Assembly (NCBI GenBank): GCA_030146905.1
Contig: JASLAV010000396.1
Coordinates: forward strand, 1-12,137
Direction of reading: 5' to 3'
Source of the DNA: Lentzea sp.
GTDB taxonomy: Bacteria; Actinomycetota; Actinomycetes; Mycobacteriales; Pseudonocardiaceae
DNA length: 12,137 nucleotides
Shown here: positions 1-6,881 of the stretch, one piece after another
Position numbering within the stretch: position 1 is the stretch's first letter
Layout: each line of letters opens with the position of its first letter
The notes under the pieces: model-generated
Told to the model about the DNA's origin: nothing
Seen by the model: only the letters and a program-made list of their open reading frames with translations
The model's database searches: none
Made by a program: the position numbers and the translations under genes

Positions 1-126
1 GAACGACCGCTGGCCGACTCCCGCCTCCTGGTAACTCGTGATGTGCGGCCGCAGCTGCGCCTCCCAGGCCCGCAACGCCGTGCGGACGTCACCGGGGTGC
101 CGCTGCAGCATGGAGCCGAGCAGGTC
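1..126. repeat. Left arm of a 126-bp near-perfect inverted repeat
   Basis: Positions 1-126 are the reverse complement of 148-273 with one mismatch (14 versus 260). The pairing axis is at 137 and the unpaired centre is 127-147. The repeat may extend beyond position 1. The right arm lies in frame inside the downstream gene, so this left arm is the inverted copy. The size, identity and short spacer fit a fold-back duplication at a contig or read end, or a recent inverted duplication. Confidence 0.95.
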
Positions 127-423
127 TCCGCCGGCCTCGCGGGCGCCGACCTGCTCGGCTCCATGCTGCAGCGGCACCCCGGTGACGTCCGCACGGCGTT
201 GCGGGCCTGGGAGGCGCAGCTGCGGCCGCACATCACGAGTTACCAGGAGGCGGGAGTCGACCAGCGGTCGTTCTTCACCCCCGGCAGCGAACGGCAGATC
301 GCGCTGCGGCCCCTCGTCGCCCGCGGGATCCAGCTGCCGGTGATCGGCGACGCCGTCGGCTTCCTCAGGCGCAACGGCAAGGCGACGAAGCAACGGGAGA
401 TCGACATCGCGCACGTCGCCTGA
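1..423 (+). CDS. FAD-dependent monooxygenase, C-terminal fragment (5' part disrupted by inverted copy)
   Basis: The frame is open from the window edge to a TGA at 421-423. From about residue 43 it reads SAGLAGADLLGSML, then LRAWEAQLRPHI and EAGVDQRSFF. This resembles the C-terminal part of PHBH-type FAD monooxygenases, where the flavin-contacting helix (family pattern like TSLALVGAYVLAGEL) is followed by an acidic, Arg-rich helix ending in RP. The first ~42 codons (1-126) do not look like the family: they are the reverse complement of 148-273, read antisense, so the protein N-terminal to the junction is not native here. Only the part from about 127 should be trusted. A start at GTG 43 would lie inside the inverted copy. 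The gene converges on the SGNH lipoprotein gene with 6 bp between stops. The alternative is an unrelated conserved actinobacterial protein. The family call is moderate and the fragment status is strong. Confidence 0.55.
   Translation, partial: ERPLADSRLLVTRDVRPQLRLPGPQRRADVTGVPLQHGAEQVSAGLAGADLLGSMLQRHPGDVRTALRAWEAQLRPHITSYQEAGVDQRSFFTPGSERQIALRPLVARGIQLPVIGDAVGFLRRNGKATKQREIDIAHVA
148..273. repeat. Right arm of the 126-bp inverted repeat
   Basis: This is the partner of 1-126, with 125 of 126 positions complementary. It encodes the in-frame stretch from DLLGSML to QRSF of the flavoprotein fragment and is probably the original copy. The 21-bp spacer 127-147 still has four complementary pairs (129-132 with 142-145), so the junction may lie anywhere in it. 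Confidence 0.95.
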
Positions 424-429
424 TACCGG

Positions 430-1182
430 TCAGCACCCCTTGAAGTGACCGTCCGCCGACCAACCGGTGCCGGCCCAGTCCCTCGGTTCCGCCGGCGTGA
501 ACCCGGAGTGCCGTCCCGCCAGTTCGGTGAGCAGCCACCGGGTGAAGCGGGCGGCACCCTGCGGGCAGGTGTGGACGCCGTCGGCGCTGCGGTCGGCCTT
601 GCCGTCCCTGGACTGCTGGAAGGTGGTGCCCCACACGGCGGTGGCGTCGAGCACGCCGGCCCGGCCGGAGGACGTCTCGGCGACTGCTCGCGCGGCGTCG
701 GGAGCGGTGGCGAGCTCGGCCATGTGCGGCCGGTAGAAGTCGTCGGGCCTGATCGGGGGCGCGGTGACGAACACCAGCTCCGCGCCGGTCCCGGTCACGG
801 TCTTCAGCAGCTTCTCGTAGGCCGCCCGCTGTTCCTGCGCGCTGCCCCAGTCGTAGGTGGTGAGCTGGTAGATCACGAGTGCGGCGCGGGCGGCGGTGAT
901 CTGCTCCGGCAGCTTCGCCCAGTTCTTGTCGGAGAACGGGCCGACGACGTTGCCGCCGCCCTCCGCCGCGATCGACTGGAACTCGACGCCGCTCGCCTTG
1001 AACGCGGCGGCCATCGGCAGCGCCTCGCCCACGGCGACGGAGTCGCCGATGAACAGCACCTTGGCCAGACCCGGTGCGCCTGCCGCACCGTTCGCGGTGG
1101 TGGTCGTCGCCTGGCCGGAGCACGCCGTGGAGAGGAGGAGCAGCGCGGCCAGCCCGAGTGCGAAACGTGGTGTTGTGGTCAT
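430..1182 (-). CDS. SGNH/GDSL-like secreted lipoprotein
   Basis: A 250-residue protein with a lipoprotein signal peptide: a hydrophobic stretch at about residues 8-20 and a lipobox LSTAC with Cys21, so it is likely anchored to the outer face of the membrane. A Thr/Ala-rich linker (25-38) follows. The SGNH fold begins with VLFIGDSVAVG (43-52), giving Ser48 as nucleophile. A Gly-rich turn lies at 75-77, and DGVH (201-204) supplies the likely catalytic Asp and His. Block III, which usually carries the oxyanion-hole Asn (GxND), reads QLTTYDWG (106-113) with no obvious Asn. These enzymes hydrolyse or transfer acyl esters; the substrate cannot be told here. The gene is divergent from the response-regulator operon. 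The ATG at 1182 puts a proper signal peptide at the N-terminus, although no strong Shine-Dalgarno site is seen. The acyltransferase-3 gene 2.7 kb away could be a functional partner, by analogy with OafA-SGNH fusions. Confidence 0.85.
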   Translation of the reverse strand: MTTTPRFALGLAALLLLSTACSGQATTTTANGAAGAPGLAKVLFIGDSVAVGEALPMAAAFKASGVEFQSIAAEGGGNVVGPFSDKNWAKLPEQITAARAALVIYQLTTYDWGSAQEQRAAYEKLLKTVTGTGAELVFVTAPPIRPDDFYRPHMAELATAPDAARAVAETSSGRAGVLDATAVWGTTFQQSRDGKADRSADGVHTCPQGAARFTRWLLTELAGRHSGFTPAEPRDWAGTGWSADGHFKGC

Positions 1183-1282
1183 GGGTCCGACAGTGGTGGC
1201 GGTGTGTCCCGGTCACTGCGCCGCTTTGTCGCGGTTGTGTCGCAGGGAACCGCCGCCACCGGCGAACCGGGGGAGGGTTGTC

Positions 1283-1295
1283 CATACTCGACTCG
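1283..1295 (+). promoter_or_regulatory. Candidate -10 element giving a leaderless mRNA for the response regulator
   Basis: CATACT at 1283-1288 resembles the TANNNT -10 element. A start 7 bases after its last base falls on the G of the GTG start at 1295, so the transcript would be leaderless. No convincing -35 is visible. The purine-rich GGGAGGG at 1271-1277 is 17 or more bases from the start, too far for a good ribosome-binding site. Leaderless mRNAs are common in actinobacteria. This is inference. Confidence 0.35.
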
Positions 1296-1969
1296 TGGCC
1301 GCGATTCTGCTCATCGAGGACGACCCACTGGTCCGGCGCGGCTTGGAGCTGGCGTTGAGCAGGCACGGCCACGACGTGCGCACGGCCGACACCGGTGAGG
1401 ACGGGCTGGTGGAGTTCCGGGCGTCCACTCCGGACCTGGTGGTGCTCGACCTGATGCTGCCGGGGGTGGACGGGTTCGAGGTGTGCCGCCGGATCCGCGC
1501 CGGCAGCGGGGTTCCTGTCATCATGCTGACCGCGCGCGCCGACGACTTCGACGTCGTGGGCGGTCTGGCCGCGGGTGCGGACGACTACGTGATCAAGCCC
1601 GCGCAGCCCACCGTGCTCGACGCGCGGATCCGCGCCGTGCTGCGCCGGGCCGCCGGTGTTCCCGACGGTCTGCGCGTCCACGGCCACCTCCAGGTGGACA
1701 CCACGGCGTTGACGGTGGCCCTGCACGGCGAACCGGTGGCGCTGACACCGACCGAGCTGCGGTTGCTGCTGACGTTGTCGCGGGCTCCCGGTCGTGTGTT
1801 CACCAGGCAGCAGTTGCTGCGGGAGGTGTGGGAGCACGACTACCTCGGTGACTCCCGGCTCGTCGACAACTGCGTGCAGCGGCTGCGCGCGAAGATCGAG
1901 ACCGATCCGGCAGCCCCGGAGTTCGTGCAGACGGTGCGCGGGTTCGGTTACCGGTTCGGGCCGGTGTGA
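1295..1969 (+). CDS. afsQ1: OmpR/PhoB-family response regulator, AfsQ1-like
   Basis: A 224-residue cytoplasmic two-component regulator. The receiver domain (about 3-115) has the acidic pocket E8-D9-D10, phospho-acceptor Asp52 (VVLDLMLPG), switch Thr79 and Lys101 (VIKPAQ). The winged-helix DNA-binding domain (about 130-222) has [10 protein letters not shown], a recognition region [13 protein letters not shown] and the terminal wing VRGFGYRF. The motifs [18 protein letters not shown] and [13 protein letters not shown] match Streptomyces AfsQ1 as I remember it, better than CseB or PhoB, hence the symbol. AfsQ1 is known as a nutrient-responsive regulator of antibiotic production; whether that role holds here is unproven. 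The GTG at 1295 begins directly before the first beta strand. The in-frame extension upstream to 896 runs antisense through the SGNH gene and is rejected. The TGA overlaps the kinase start by four bases (GTGA). Confidence 0.93.
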   Translation: MAAILLIEDDPLVRRGLELALSRHGHDVRTADTGEDGLVEFRASTPDLVVLDLMLPGVDGFEVCRRIRAGSGVPVIMLTARADDFDVVGGLAAGADDYVIKPAQPTVLDARIRAVLRRAAGVPDGLRVHGHLQVDTTALTVALHGEPVALTPTELRLLLTLSRAPGRVFTRQQLLREVWEHDYLGDSRLVDNCVQRLRAKIETDPAAPEFVQTVRGFGYRFGPV

Positions 1970-3381
1970 GCGGGCTGCTGTGGCCGCGCGGGCTGCGGTC
2001 GCGGTTGCTCGTCGCGTTCGTGCTGGTGACGGTGCTCGGTGCGGCGGTGGCCGCGTGGTCGAGCGCGGGATCCGCCAGCGCCGCGCTGGTCACGTCCGCC
2101 GAGCACCGGCTCACCGAGGCCGTCACGGGCCAGGTCGCAGCGGTCGCCCCCGGCCTGACCCACCCGCCGGACCAGGACGCGCTCGAGCAGCTGAGGGCGG
2201 CGGTCGGGCCGAACACGCTGGTGACGTACGAGGACCTGCGATCCGCCGACGGCGTGGTGCCGGGCCTGATCACCGACTCCCTGCGCGCCGCGGTCCGCAC
2301 CGGGAACCGCATGGTGACGCAGCGGATCATCGCCGACGGCGAACCCTGGCTGGTCATGGGCACACCACTCGTGATCACCGCACCGGACGGCGCGCGGACG
2401 CCGTCCGGCATCGAGGTGTACGCCGCGCGGGACCTCAGCGGCGTCGAGCGGGAGATCGACGGCATGGTCAGGTCCGCAGTCGTCACGGCCGCGCTGGCGC
2501 TGCCGCTGGCCGTGCTGCTGGCGTTGCTCGCCGCGGGAAGCGTGCTGCGGCCCGTGCGCGACCTGCGCGACACCGCCCGCCGGCTGGCCACCGGTGACCT
2601 CGGCGCGCGGTCGAACCCGCGTGGCGCGGACGAGATGGCCGACCTGACCGCCACCGTCAACGAGATGGCCGAGTCGCTGCAGGCGTCGATGGCGGCTCTG
2701 CGGCGGATGCAGGCGGACGCCCGGAGGTTCGCCGCCGACGTCTCCCACGAGCTGCGGACGCCGTTGAGCACGCTGACGGCGGTGGTCGAGGTGCTGGCGA
2801 TGTCGGCGGACGGGATGGAGCCGGAGGCGAGGGAGTCCGCGCGGCTGGCCATCATCGAGACCAGGCGGCTGGTCACCCTCGTCGAGGACCTGATGGAGGT
2901 GTCGCGGTTCGACGCGGGTACCGCCCGGCTGCGCGTCGAGGACGTCGACGTGACCGGTGCCGTGCGGGACTGCCTGCGCGCGAGGAGCTGGTCGGACCTC
3001 GTGGAGGTGACGGCCCCCGGTGAGCTCCTGGCGCGGCTGGACCGGCGCAGGGTGGACGTCATCGTGGCCAACCTGGTCGGCAACGCGCTGCGGCACGGCG
3101 AACGGCCGGTCCGCGTCGTCGTCTCGGCGTCCGGCGGCCAGGTGCTGATCGAGGTCACCGACAGCGGGCCGGGTGTGCCGGACCACGTGCTGCCGCACGT
3201 CTTCGACCGCTTCTACAAGGCCGATGCCGCCCGCACCCGCACCCCGGGCAGCGGACTCGGGCTCGCGATCGCCGTGGAGAACGCCCGCCTGCACGGTGGC
3301 GACGTCGAGGCGGGCAACCGCGTCGACGCCCGTGGCGCGCGGTTCGTCGTACGACTGCCACAGGAGGCTGAGGACAGGTGA
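1966..3381 (+). CDS. Sensor histidine kinase, partner of the AfsQ1-like regulator
   Basis: A 471-residue membrane kinase. Transmembrane helix 1 is at about 13-35, an extracytoplasmic sensor region at 36-168, helix 2 at about 169-194, and HAMP at about 195-245 ([18 protein letters not shown]). HisKA follows with [11 protein letters not shown] and phospho-acceptor His261. The HATPase domain has an N-box [10 protein letters not shown] (369-378), G1 DSGPG (399-403), an F-box FDRFYK (413-418) and G2 GSGLGLAI (428-435). All catalytic motifs are intact. It should autophosphorylate and pass phosphate to Asp52 of the upstream regulator. The GTG start overlaps the regulator stop by four bases, so translation is probably coupled; there is no separate Shine-Dalgarno site. 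The sensor region is about 130 residues and resembles no ligand-binding fold I recognise. Together with the next gene it forms a regulator-kinase-lipoprotein operon. It may be an AfsQ2 counterpart by position. Confidence 0.95.
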   Translation: MSGLLWPRGLRSRLLVAFVLVTVLGAAVAAWSSAGSASAALVTSAEHRLTEAVTGQVAAVAPGLTHPPDQDALEQLRAAVGPNTLVTYEDLRSADGVVPGLITDSLRAAVRTGNRMVTQRIIADGEPWLVMGTPLVITAPDGARTPSGIEVYAARDLSGVEREIDGMVRSAVVTAALALPLAVLLALLAAGSVLRPVRDLRDTARRLATGDLGARSNPRGADEMADLTATVNEMAESLQASMAALRRMQADARRFAADVSHELRTPLSTLTAVVEVLAMSADGMEPEARESARLAIIETRRLVTLVEDLMEVSRFDAGTARLRVEDVDVTGAVRDCLRARSWSDLVEVTAPGELLARLDRRRVDVIVANLVGNALRHGERPVRVVVSASGGQVLIEVTDSGPGVPDHVLPHVFDRFYKADAARTRTPGSGLGLAIAVENARLHGGDVEAGNRVDARGARFVVRLPQEAEDR

Positions 3382-3857
3382 GGTGGATCTGGACGGTGGT
3401 GCTCCTGCTGCTCGGGGGCTGCGGAGTCCAGCCGTCCGCGGTGACGGACAGGAGCGAGGCACCGACCGGCGTGGCACCGGGGGCGACGCTGTACTTCGTG
3501 GACGAGCGCGGCGCCCTGCGGCCCCAGCTGCGCAGGACCGGCCGGCTCGGCACGATCTCCGAGGCGCTGGGCCTGCTGCTCACCGGGGTGGGGCACTCGC
3601 CGCTGCGCACGGAGATCGCGCCCAGCCCGGTGACACGGGTCGTGGTGACGACCACCCCGGACGTCATCCAGCTCGCGGTCCCGCTCACGGCAGGGGACGT
3701 CACGCCGCTGGGCATCGACCAGATCGTGTGCACCGCGCTGGGCGTCCACGTGCAGAGCGGCGGCGCCAGGACGATGAAGGCGCAGGTCCGCTTCGTCCAG
3801 CCGTCGCCGGAGTCCGACGTGGTGAGGACCTGCCCGCTGATCAACCCAGGTTCGTGA
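3378..3857 (+). CDS. Small lipoprotein with GerMN-like domain, third gene of the two-component operon
   Basis: A 159-residue protein with a short signal peptide (WTVVLLLLG) and lipobox LGGC, lipidated Cys15. The rest, from about residue 36, reads [12 protein letters not shown], then [10 protein letters not shown] and [11 protein letters not shown]. This is the pattern of GerMN-type domains found in actinobacterial lipoproteins such as the LpqB group. An AGGAGG at 3362-3367 ends ten bases before the GTG, and the GTG overlaps the kinase stop by four bases. The tight coupling suggests an outside-membrane accessory that tunes the kinase, as lipoproteins of other actinobacterial two-component operons do (CseA is one precedent). 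That role is inference. Its last 17 bp overlap the 3' end of the opposite-strand acyltransferase gene. Two cysteines near the C-terminus (CTAL, RTCP) could form a disulfide. Confidence 0.8.
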   Translation: MRWIWTVVLLLLGGCGVQPSAVTDRSEAPTGVAPGATLYFVDERGALRPQLRRTGRLGTISEALGLLLTGVGHSPLRTEIAPSPVTRVVVTTTPDVIQLAVPLTAGDVTPLGIDQIVCTALGVHVQSGGARTMKAQVRFVQPSPESDVVRTCPLINPGS

Positions 3858-5037
3858 GGTCGATCGCGGGAGGCGCGGGTGCGGGCAGCAGCAACCACAG
3901 CAGCGCGAGAACGAGCATGGTCGCGCCGAGGACGAGAACGCCACCGCGACCCCTGGCCCACGTCGCGCGGAACCTGACGGGGTCTTCCACGAGGTACTTC
4001 GACAGCGCGGCCACACCGATCGACACCGCACACGCGATCGCGGTGCGGCCCCAGCCCGCGGCCGGCGAGAACAGGACGAAAACGGGCCAGTGCCACAGGT
4101 ACAGGCTGTAGGAGATCCGCCCGAGCCACTGCAACGGTTGCCACGAAAGGGCTTTGGCCACGCCGGCGTGCGGAGCCTGCACGCACAGCCCGATCAGCAA
4201 CGCTGAGCACAGCGAGTGCGCGAAGAGGCCGCCGGTGAACAGCCACCCGGTGTCCACGCCGTCCGCGAGCAACCACGTCGTGCCGATTCCGGCTGCCAGC
4301 AACGACGTCAGGACCCCTGCCCAGCGGTCCACCGCGCGTGCCAGTGCGTCCCGCACCGGCTGAGTGGCGACCGCGGCGCCCGCCAGCAGTGAGAACGCCC
4401 TGGTGTCGGTGCCGGTGTACACCCTGGTGGGATCCGCCGGGTCGAGCAGCACGACCATCAGCGCGAACGAAACGGCGCAGACCAGCGCCGCCGTCATCGC
4501 GACCCGCCGGTGCACCCGGCGGCCCCGCCTCGCGACCAGCAGCACGAGCACCGGCCACACCAGGTAGAACTGCTCCTCGACCGCGATGCTCCACAGGTGC
4601 TCGAACACCCGGCCGGAGGCGAACCGGTCCCAGTAGCTCGCCGACTCCGCGAGCAGGTGCCAGTTGACCAGGTTCAGCTGGACCCACGGACCGTCCGCGA
4701 GCGTCGTCCGCACCACGTCGTCCGGCGCCACCGCCCGCACGACGAGCGTGACGACCACCAGCATCGTCGCCAGAGCGGGCAGCAGCCTGCGGATCCGCCT
4801 GCCCCAGAACGCCGTCAGCGCCACGGTGCCGGTCCTGCCGGCCTCCCGCAGCAGCAGATCGGTGATCAGGTACCCGGACAGGGCGAAGAACAGGTCCACC
4901 CCGAGGAACCCGCCCGGCAGCAGCCGGCCCGTGTGGAACAGCAGCACCCCGAGGATCGCGACACCCCGCAGGCCGTCCAGCGCGGCCAGGTGCACCCTCG
5001 GTTCGTGAGCGGTGCCGATCGGACGAACTTCAACCAT
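3841..5037 (-). CDS. Acyltransferase-3 family (OafA/YrhL-type) membrane protein
   Basis: A 398-residue integral membrane protein with about ten hydrophobic helices. Family landmarks appear in order: LDGLRGVAIL (20-29), LLFHTG with the conserved His35, GVDLFFALSGYLIT (46-59), the basic RRIRRLLPA (80-88), WSIAVEEQFYLVWP (149-162), GRISYSLYLWHWP (306-318) and a terminal VEDPVR (350-355). Proteins of this family move acyl groups, often acetyl, across the membrane onto surface sugars or secondary metabolites. There is no C-terminal SGNH domain, unlike many OafA proteins, but an SGNH lipoprotein lies nearby on the same strand. The ATG at 5037 gives 14 residues before the first motif; the Shine-Dalgarno site is weak. 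The gene is divergent from the DUF998-like gene, and its 3' end overlaps the lipoprotein gene by 17 bp. The acceptor is unknown. Confidence 0.93.
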   Translation of the reverse strand: MVEVRPIGTAHEPRVHLAALDGLRGVAILGVLLFHTGRLLPGGFLGVDLFFALSGYLITDLLLREAGRTGTVALTAFWGRRIRRLLPALATMLVVVTLVVRAVAPDDVVRTTLADGPWVQLNLVNWHLLAESASYWDRFASGRVFEHLWSIAVEEQFYLVWPVLVLLVARRGRRVHRRVAMTAALVCAVSFALMVVLLDPADPTRVYTGTDTRAFSLLAGAAVATQPVRDALARAVDRWAGVLTSLLAAGIGTTWLLADGVDTGWLFTGGLFAHSLCSALLIGLCVQAPHAGVAKALSWQPLQWLGRISYSLYLWHWPVFVLFSPAAGWGRTAIACAVSIGVAALSKYLVEDPVRFRATWARGRGGVLVLGATMLVLALLWLLLPAPAPPAIDLTNLG

Positions 5038-5192
5038 GGCAACGACTCTGGCGAGCTCATGTGTGTGGTTCGTCCACGTGGCGTCGCATTCTCGTCGCAG
5101 CCCTGCCAGGCCCGTGCCAGTGTGGTGTGCGCGCCGTGCCAGCGACCCGCTCCAGTCTTCGCCCGGATTGTTCGAACCACGGGGAGAAGACC
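5038..5192. promoter_or_regulatory. Divergent promoter region with phased TGCCAG repeats
   Basis: This 155-bp gap separates the acyltransferase and DUF998-like starts. TGCCAG occurs at 5104-5109, 5115-5120 and 5137-5142, offsets of 11 and 22 bp, so all three would face the same side of the helix. The first lies in a CCTGCCAGG palindrome, and the other two share CCGTGCCAG. An 8-bp inverted repeat (GTGGTTCG at 5065-5072, CGAACCAC at 5173-5180) brackets them. No clear -35/-10 pair is seen. A shared regulator site is inference. Confidence 0.4.
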
Positions 5193-5885
5193 ATGATCGG
5201 CATCAAGCCCGACACCGTCGCATCACGACTGTCCTCGATCTCGCGGCACCGCGGAGCGGGCACGGCGCTGATGGCCGGCGGAGCCGTCTACTTCACGGCC
5301 GAGTTCGTCGCCGCGGCGGCGTGGACCGACCCGCCCTACAGCTACACGTTCCACTTCATCAGCAACCTCGGCGTGCGCGGACCCGCGACGGCGTTCGGCC
5401 AGTTCATGCAGTCACCGCTGTGGTGGGTGATGAACACCGGCTTCTTCCTGTTCGGCCTCGCCGCGCTGGCCGGTGTGGTCCTGCTGCGGGGACTGCCCGC
5501 CGGGCGCCGAGGGGTGGTGATCGCGACGGCGGCGCTGCTGGCGGTGGGCAGCGTTTTGGTGGCGTTGTTCCCGGGGTCCGGCGACAACGACGCGTCCGAC
5601 TACCACGGGCTGGGCGCCCTGCTGGCGTTCGTCTCCGGCAACGTGCTCGTGATCCTGCTCGGCAGGGCCCACCCGCTGCTCGGCGTCTCGCGACGGCTGG
5701 GCAGGACCCTCGTGGTCCTCGGTGTGCTCGGCTTCGCCTCGATCGCGGCCTTCGCGGCCGTCCTCGCGTCGGACGCCGGTGTCCTCATCGGCCTCTTCGA
5801 ACGCGGGATCATCTACCCGTTCCTGATCGGGTTCGTCCTCGTGGGGGCGGCACTGCGCAGGAACCCGGTTCCGTGCTGCCCCTGA
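5193..5885 (+). CDS. DUF998-like six-helix membrane protein
   Basis: A 230-residue hydrophobic protein with about six transmembrane helices, near residues 22-44, 78-99, 107-127, 139-158, 168-192 and 205-222. The first loop carries YSYTFHFISNLGV (49-61), close to the ISDLG motif of DUF998 proteins, followed by a WWVMNTGFFLFG helix typical of the family. The function of DUF998 proteins is not established. I chose the ATG at 5193 because GGGGAGA (5181-5187) stands at the right distance and the first helix follows shortly. The in-frame extension back to 5061 is Cys/Arg-rich promoter sequence and is not used. The gene converges on the XRE regulator gene with 18 bp between stop codons. Confidence 0.85.
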   Translation: MIGIKPDTVASRLSSISRHRGAGTALMAGGAVYFTAEFVAAAAWTDPPYSYTFHFISNLGVRGPATAFGQFMQSPLWWVMNTGFFLFGLAALAGVVLLRGLPAGRRGVVIATAALLAVGSVLVALFPGSGDNDASDYHGLGALLAFVSGNVLVILLGRAHPLLGVSRRLGRTLVVLGVLGFASIAAFAAVLASDAGVLIGLFERGIIYPFLIGFVLVGAALRRNPVPCCP

Positions 5886-5903
5886 CCGGCACCGCCGCGA
5901 GGA

Positions 5904-6776
5904 TCAGACGTGCGCCGCGGCCGGCGGGTCGGCGATGGCGGTGAGCCGGAGCTTGGTCTCGTCCTCGCTGCCGGGCACCGCCGTCATGATGACGATCTTG
6001 AGGTCGGTGTCGCCGTCGCTCAGGACGTCGCAGTCCACCGCGACCGGGCCGACGGACGGGTGGTGGATCGTCTTGTGGTCCTCGCGGTGCGCCGCCACCC
6101 GCCCGGTCGCCCAGAGCGCGGCGAACCTGCTGTTGCCGGTGGTCAGGTCGTGGACGAGCGCGGCGAGACGGCGGTCCTGCGGGTAGCGGCCGGTGGCGCG
6201 GCGCAGGTCGGAGACGACCGCGGCGTCGGTGGCGTCGTGGTCGGTCTCGCTCACCGGCCACCGGGCGAGGTGTGCGGGGCCGCCGTCCACCGGGAACCTG
6301 TCGCGGGCGAAGTTGCGCAGCCGGGGCGGTGAGCCGGCGGGGTCACCGAGCAGGGCCGCCCACCCGCCGTTCCACCAGACCAGCTGCCAGTCCGCGGCGA
6401 ACACGGCGACCGCCACGTCCCCGAGGCGGGCCACCACCCGCTGCACGCCGGGGGGAACGTGGTCGGAGATCACGCCCGCCGACGGCGGCACGAGGTGGGC
6501 GAGCCGGTACAGGTGGTCCCGCTCGGCGGTGGACAGCTGCAGGGCACGCGCCAGCGACGCCACCACCGAGGCCGAGGGTGTCGTCGCCCGCCCCTGCTCC
6601 AGGCGCACGACGTAGTCGACCGACACCCCGGCGAGGTCGGCCAGTTCCTCACGCCGCAGTCCCGCCGCCCGCCGCCCGCGCGCCGTGCGCAGGCCTGCGG
6701 CCGACGGGGGCAGGCGGTCCCGCCACACGCGGATCATCGCCCCGAGCCCGGTTCCGGATGTCGTCACGACGTCCAT
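5904..6776 (-). CDS. XRE-family regulator with MmyB-like ligand-binding domain
   Basis: A 290-residue cytoplasmic DNA-binding protein. The helix-turn-helix (about 28-80) contains RRAAGLRREELADLAGVS and DYVVRLEQGR, the usual signature of this actinobacterial group. The C-terminal part (about 108-282) matches the MmyB-like ligand-binding domain: VFAADWQLVWWNGGWAAL (125-142), then RNFARDRF, LVHDLTTGNSRFAALW and KTIHHPSVGPV. Such regulators often sit divergently from a short-chain dehydrogenase gene and repress it until a small, possibly fatty-acid-like ligand binds. The arrangement here is the same, with a 105-bp gap. The ATG at 6776 is preceded by a G-rich GGGGGGAAG, supporting this start; an internal ATG at codon 14 is less likely. 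Confidence 0.93.
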   Translation of the reverse strand: MDVVTTSGTGLGAMIRVWRDRLPPSAAGLRTARGRRAAGLRREELADLAGVSVDYVVRLEQGRATTPSASVVASLARALQLSTAERDHLYRLAHLVPPSAGVISDHVPPGVQRVVARLGDVAVAVFAADWQLVWWNGGWAALLGDPAGSPPRLRNFARDRFPVDGGPAHLARWPVSETDHDATDAAVVSDLRRATGRYPQDRRLAALVHDLTTGNSRFAALWATGRVAAHREDHKTIHHPSVGPVAVDCDVLSDGDTDLKIVIMTAVPGSEDETKLRLTAIADPPAAAHV

Positions 6777-6844
6777 CTTCCCCCCGGCGGGCCCGGACGG
6801 CCCGGCGTGAAGGTGGTACTGCTCTTCCTACCGTCGAAGCGTTC

Positions 6845-6871
6845 CTGGTTCACGGTCTAGCGCGGGACCAG
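6845..6871. promoter_or_regulatory. Candidate operator between XRE regulator and SDR
   Basis: CTGGTTC (6845-6851) and GGACCAG (6865-6871) form an inverted repeat with 6 of 7 pairs matching and 13 bp between. It ends 10 bp before the SDR start. GGTCTAG (6854-6860) lies inside it and recurs at 7726-7732. Half-sites about two turns apart suit a dimeric HTH regulator, but short repeats like this can occur by chance. Confidence 0.25.
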
Positions 6872-6881
6872 CATTGACCGC

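Noticed and set aside
1..273. The edge palindrome as a terminator, attC site or telomere hairpin
   Set aside because: The arms encode part of a conserved-looking protein, there is no T run, and the size and identity fit an inverted duplication better. A telomere cannot be judged from one copy.
896..1294. N-terminal extension of the response regulator back to 896
   Set aside because: The extension is antisense to the SGNH gene, and the receiver domain begins right at GTG 1295.
365..1837. 490-codon open frame on the minus strand
   Set aside because: It runs over the SGNH gene in another frame and antisense to the response regulator; its Arg/His/Gln-rich translation has no family features. It is a shadow of GC-rich coding DNA.
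1800..3477. Long minus-strand open frames (1800-3158 and 1948-3477)
   Set aside because: They are antisense to an intact histidine kinase with every catalytic motif, and their low-complexity Ser/Arg- or His/Gln-rich products are typical shadows.
3155..4687. 510-codon minus-strand frame overlapping the acyltransferase
   Set aside because: It lies out of frame with the acyltransferase and antisense to the kinase and lipoprotein; it has no recognisable domain.
5101..5142. TGGCAC-type sequence on the minus strand as a sigma54 promoter
   Set aside because: The -12 TTGC element is missing and actinobacteria generally lack sigma54.
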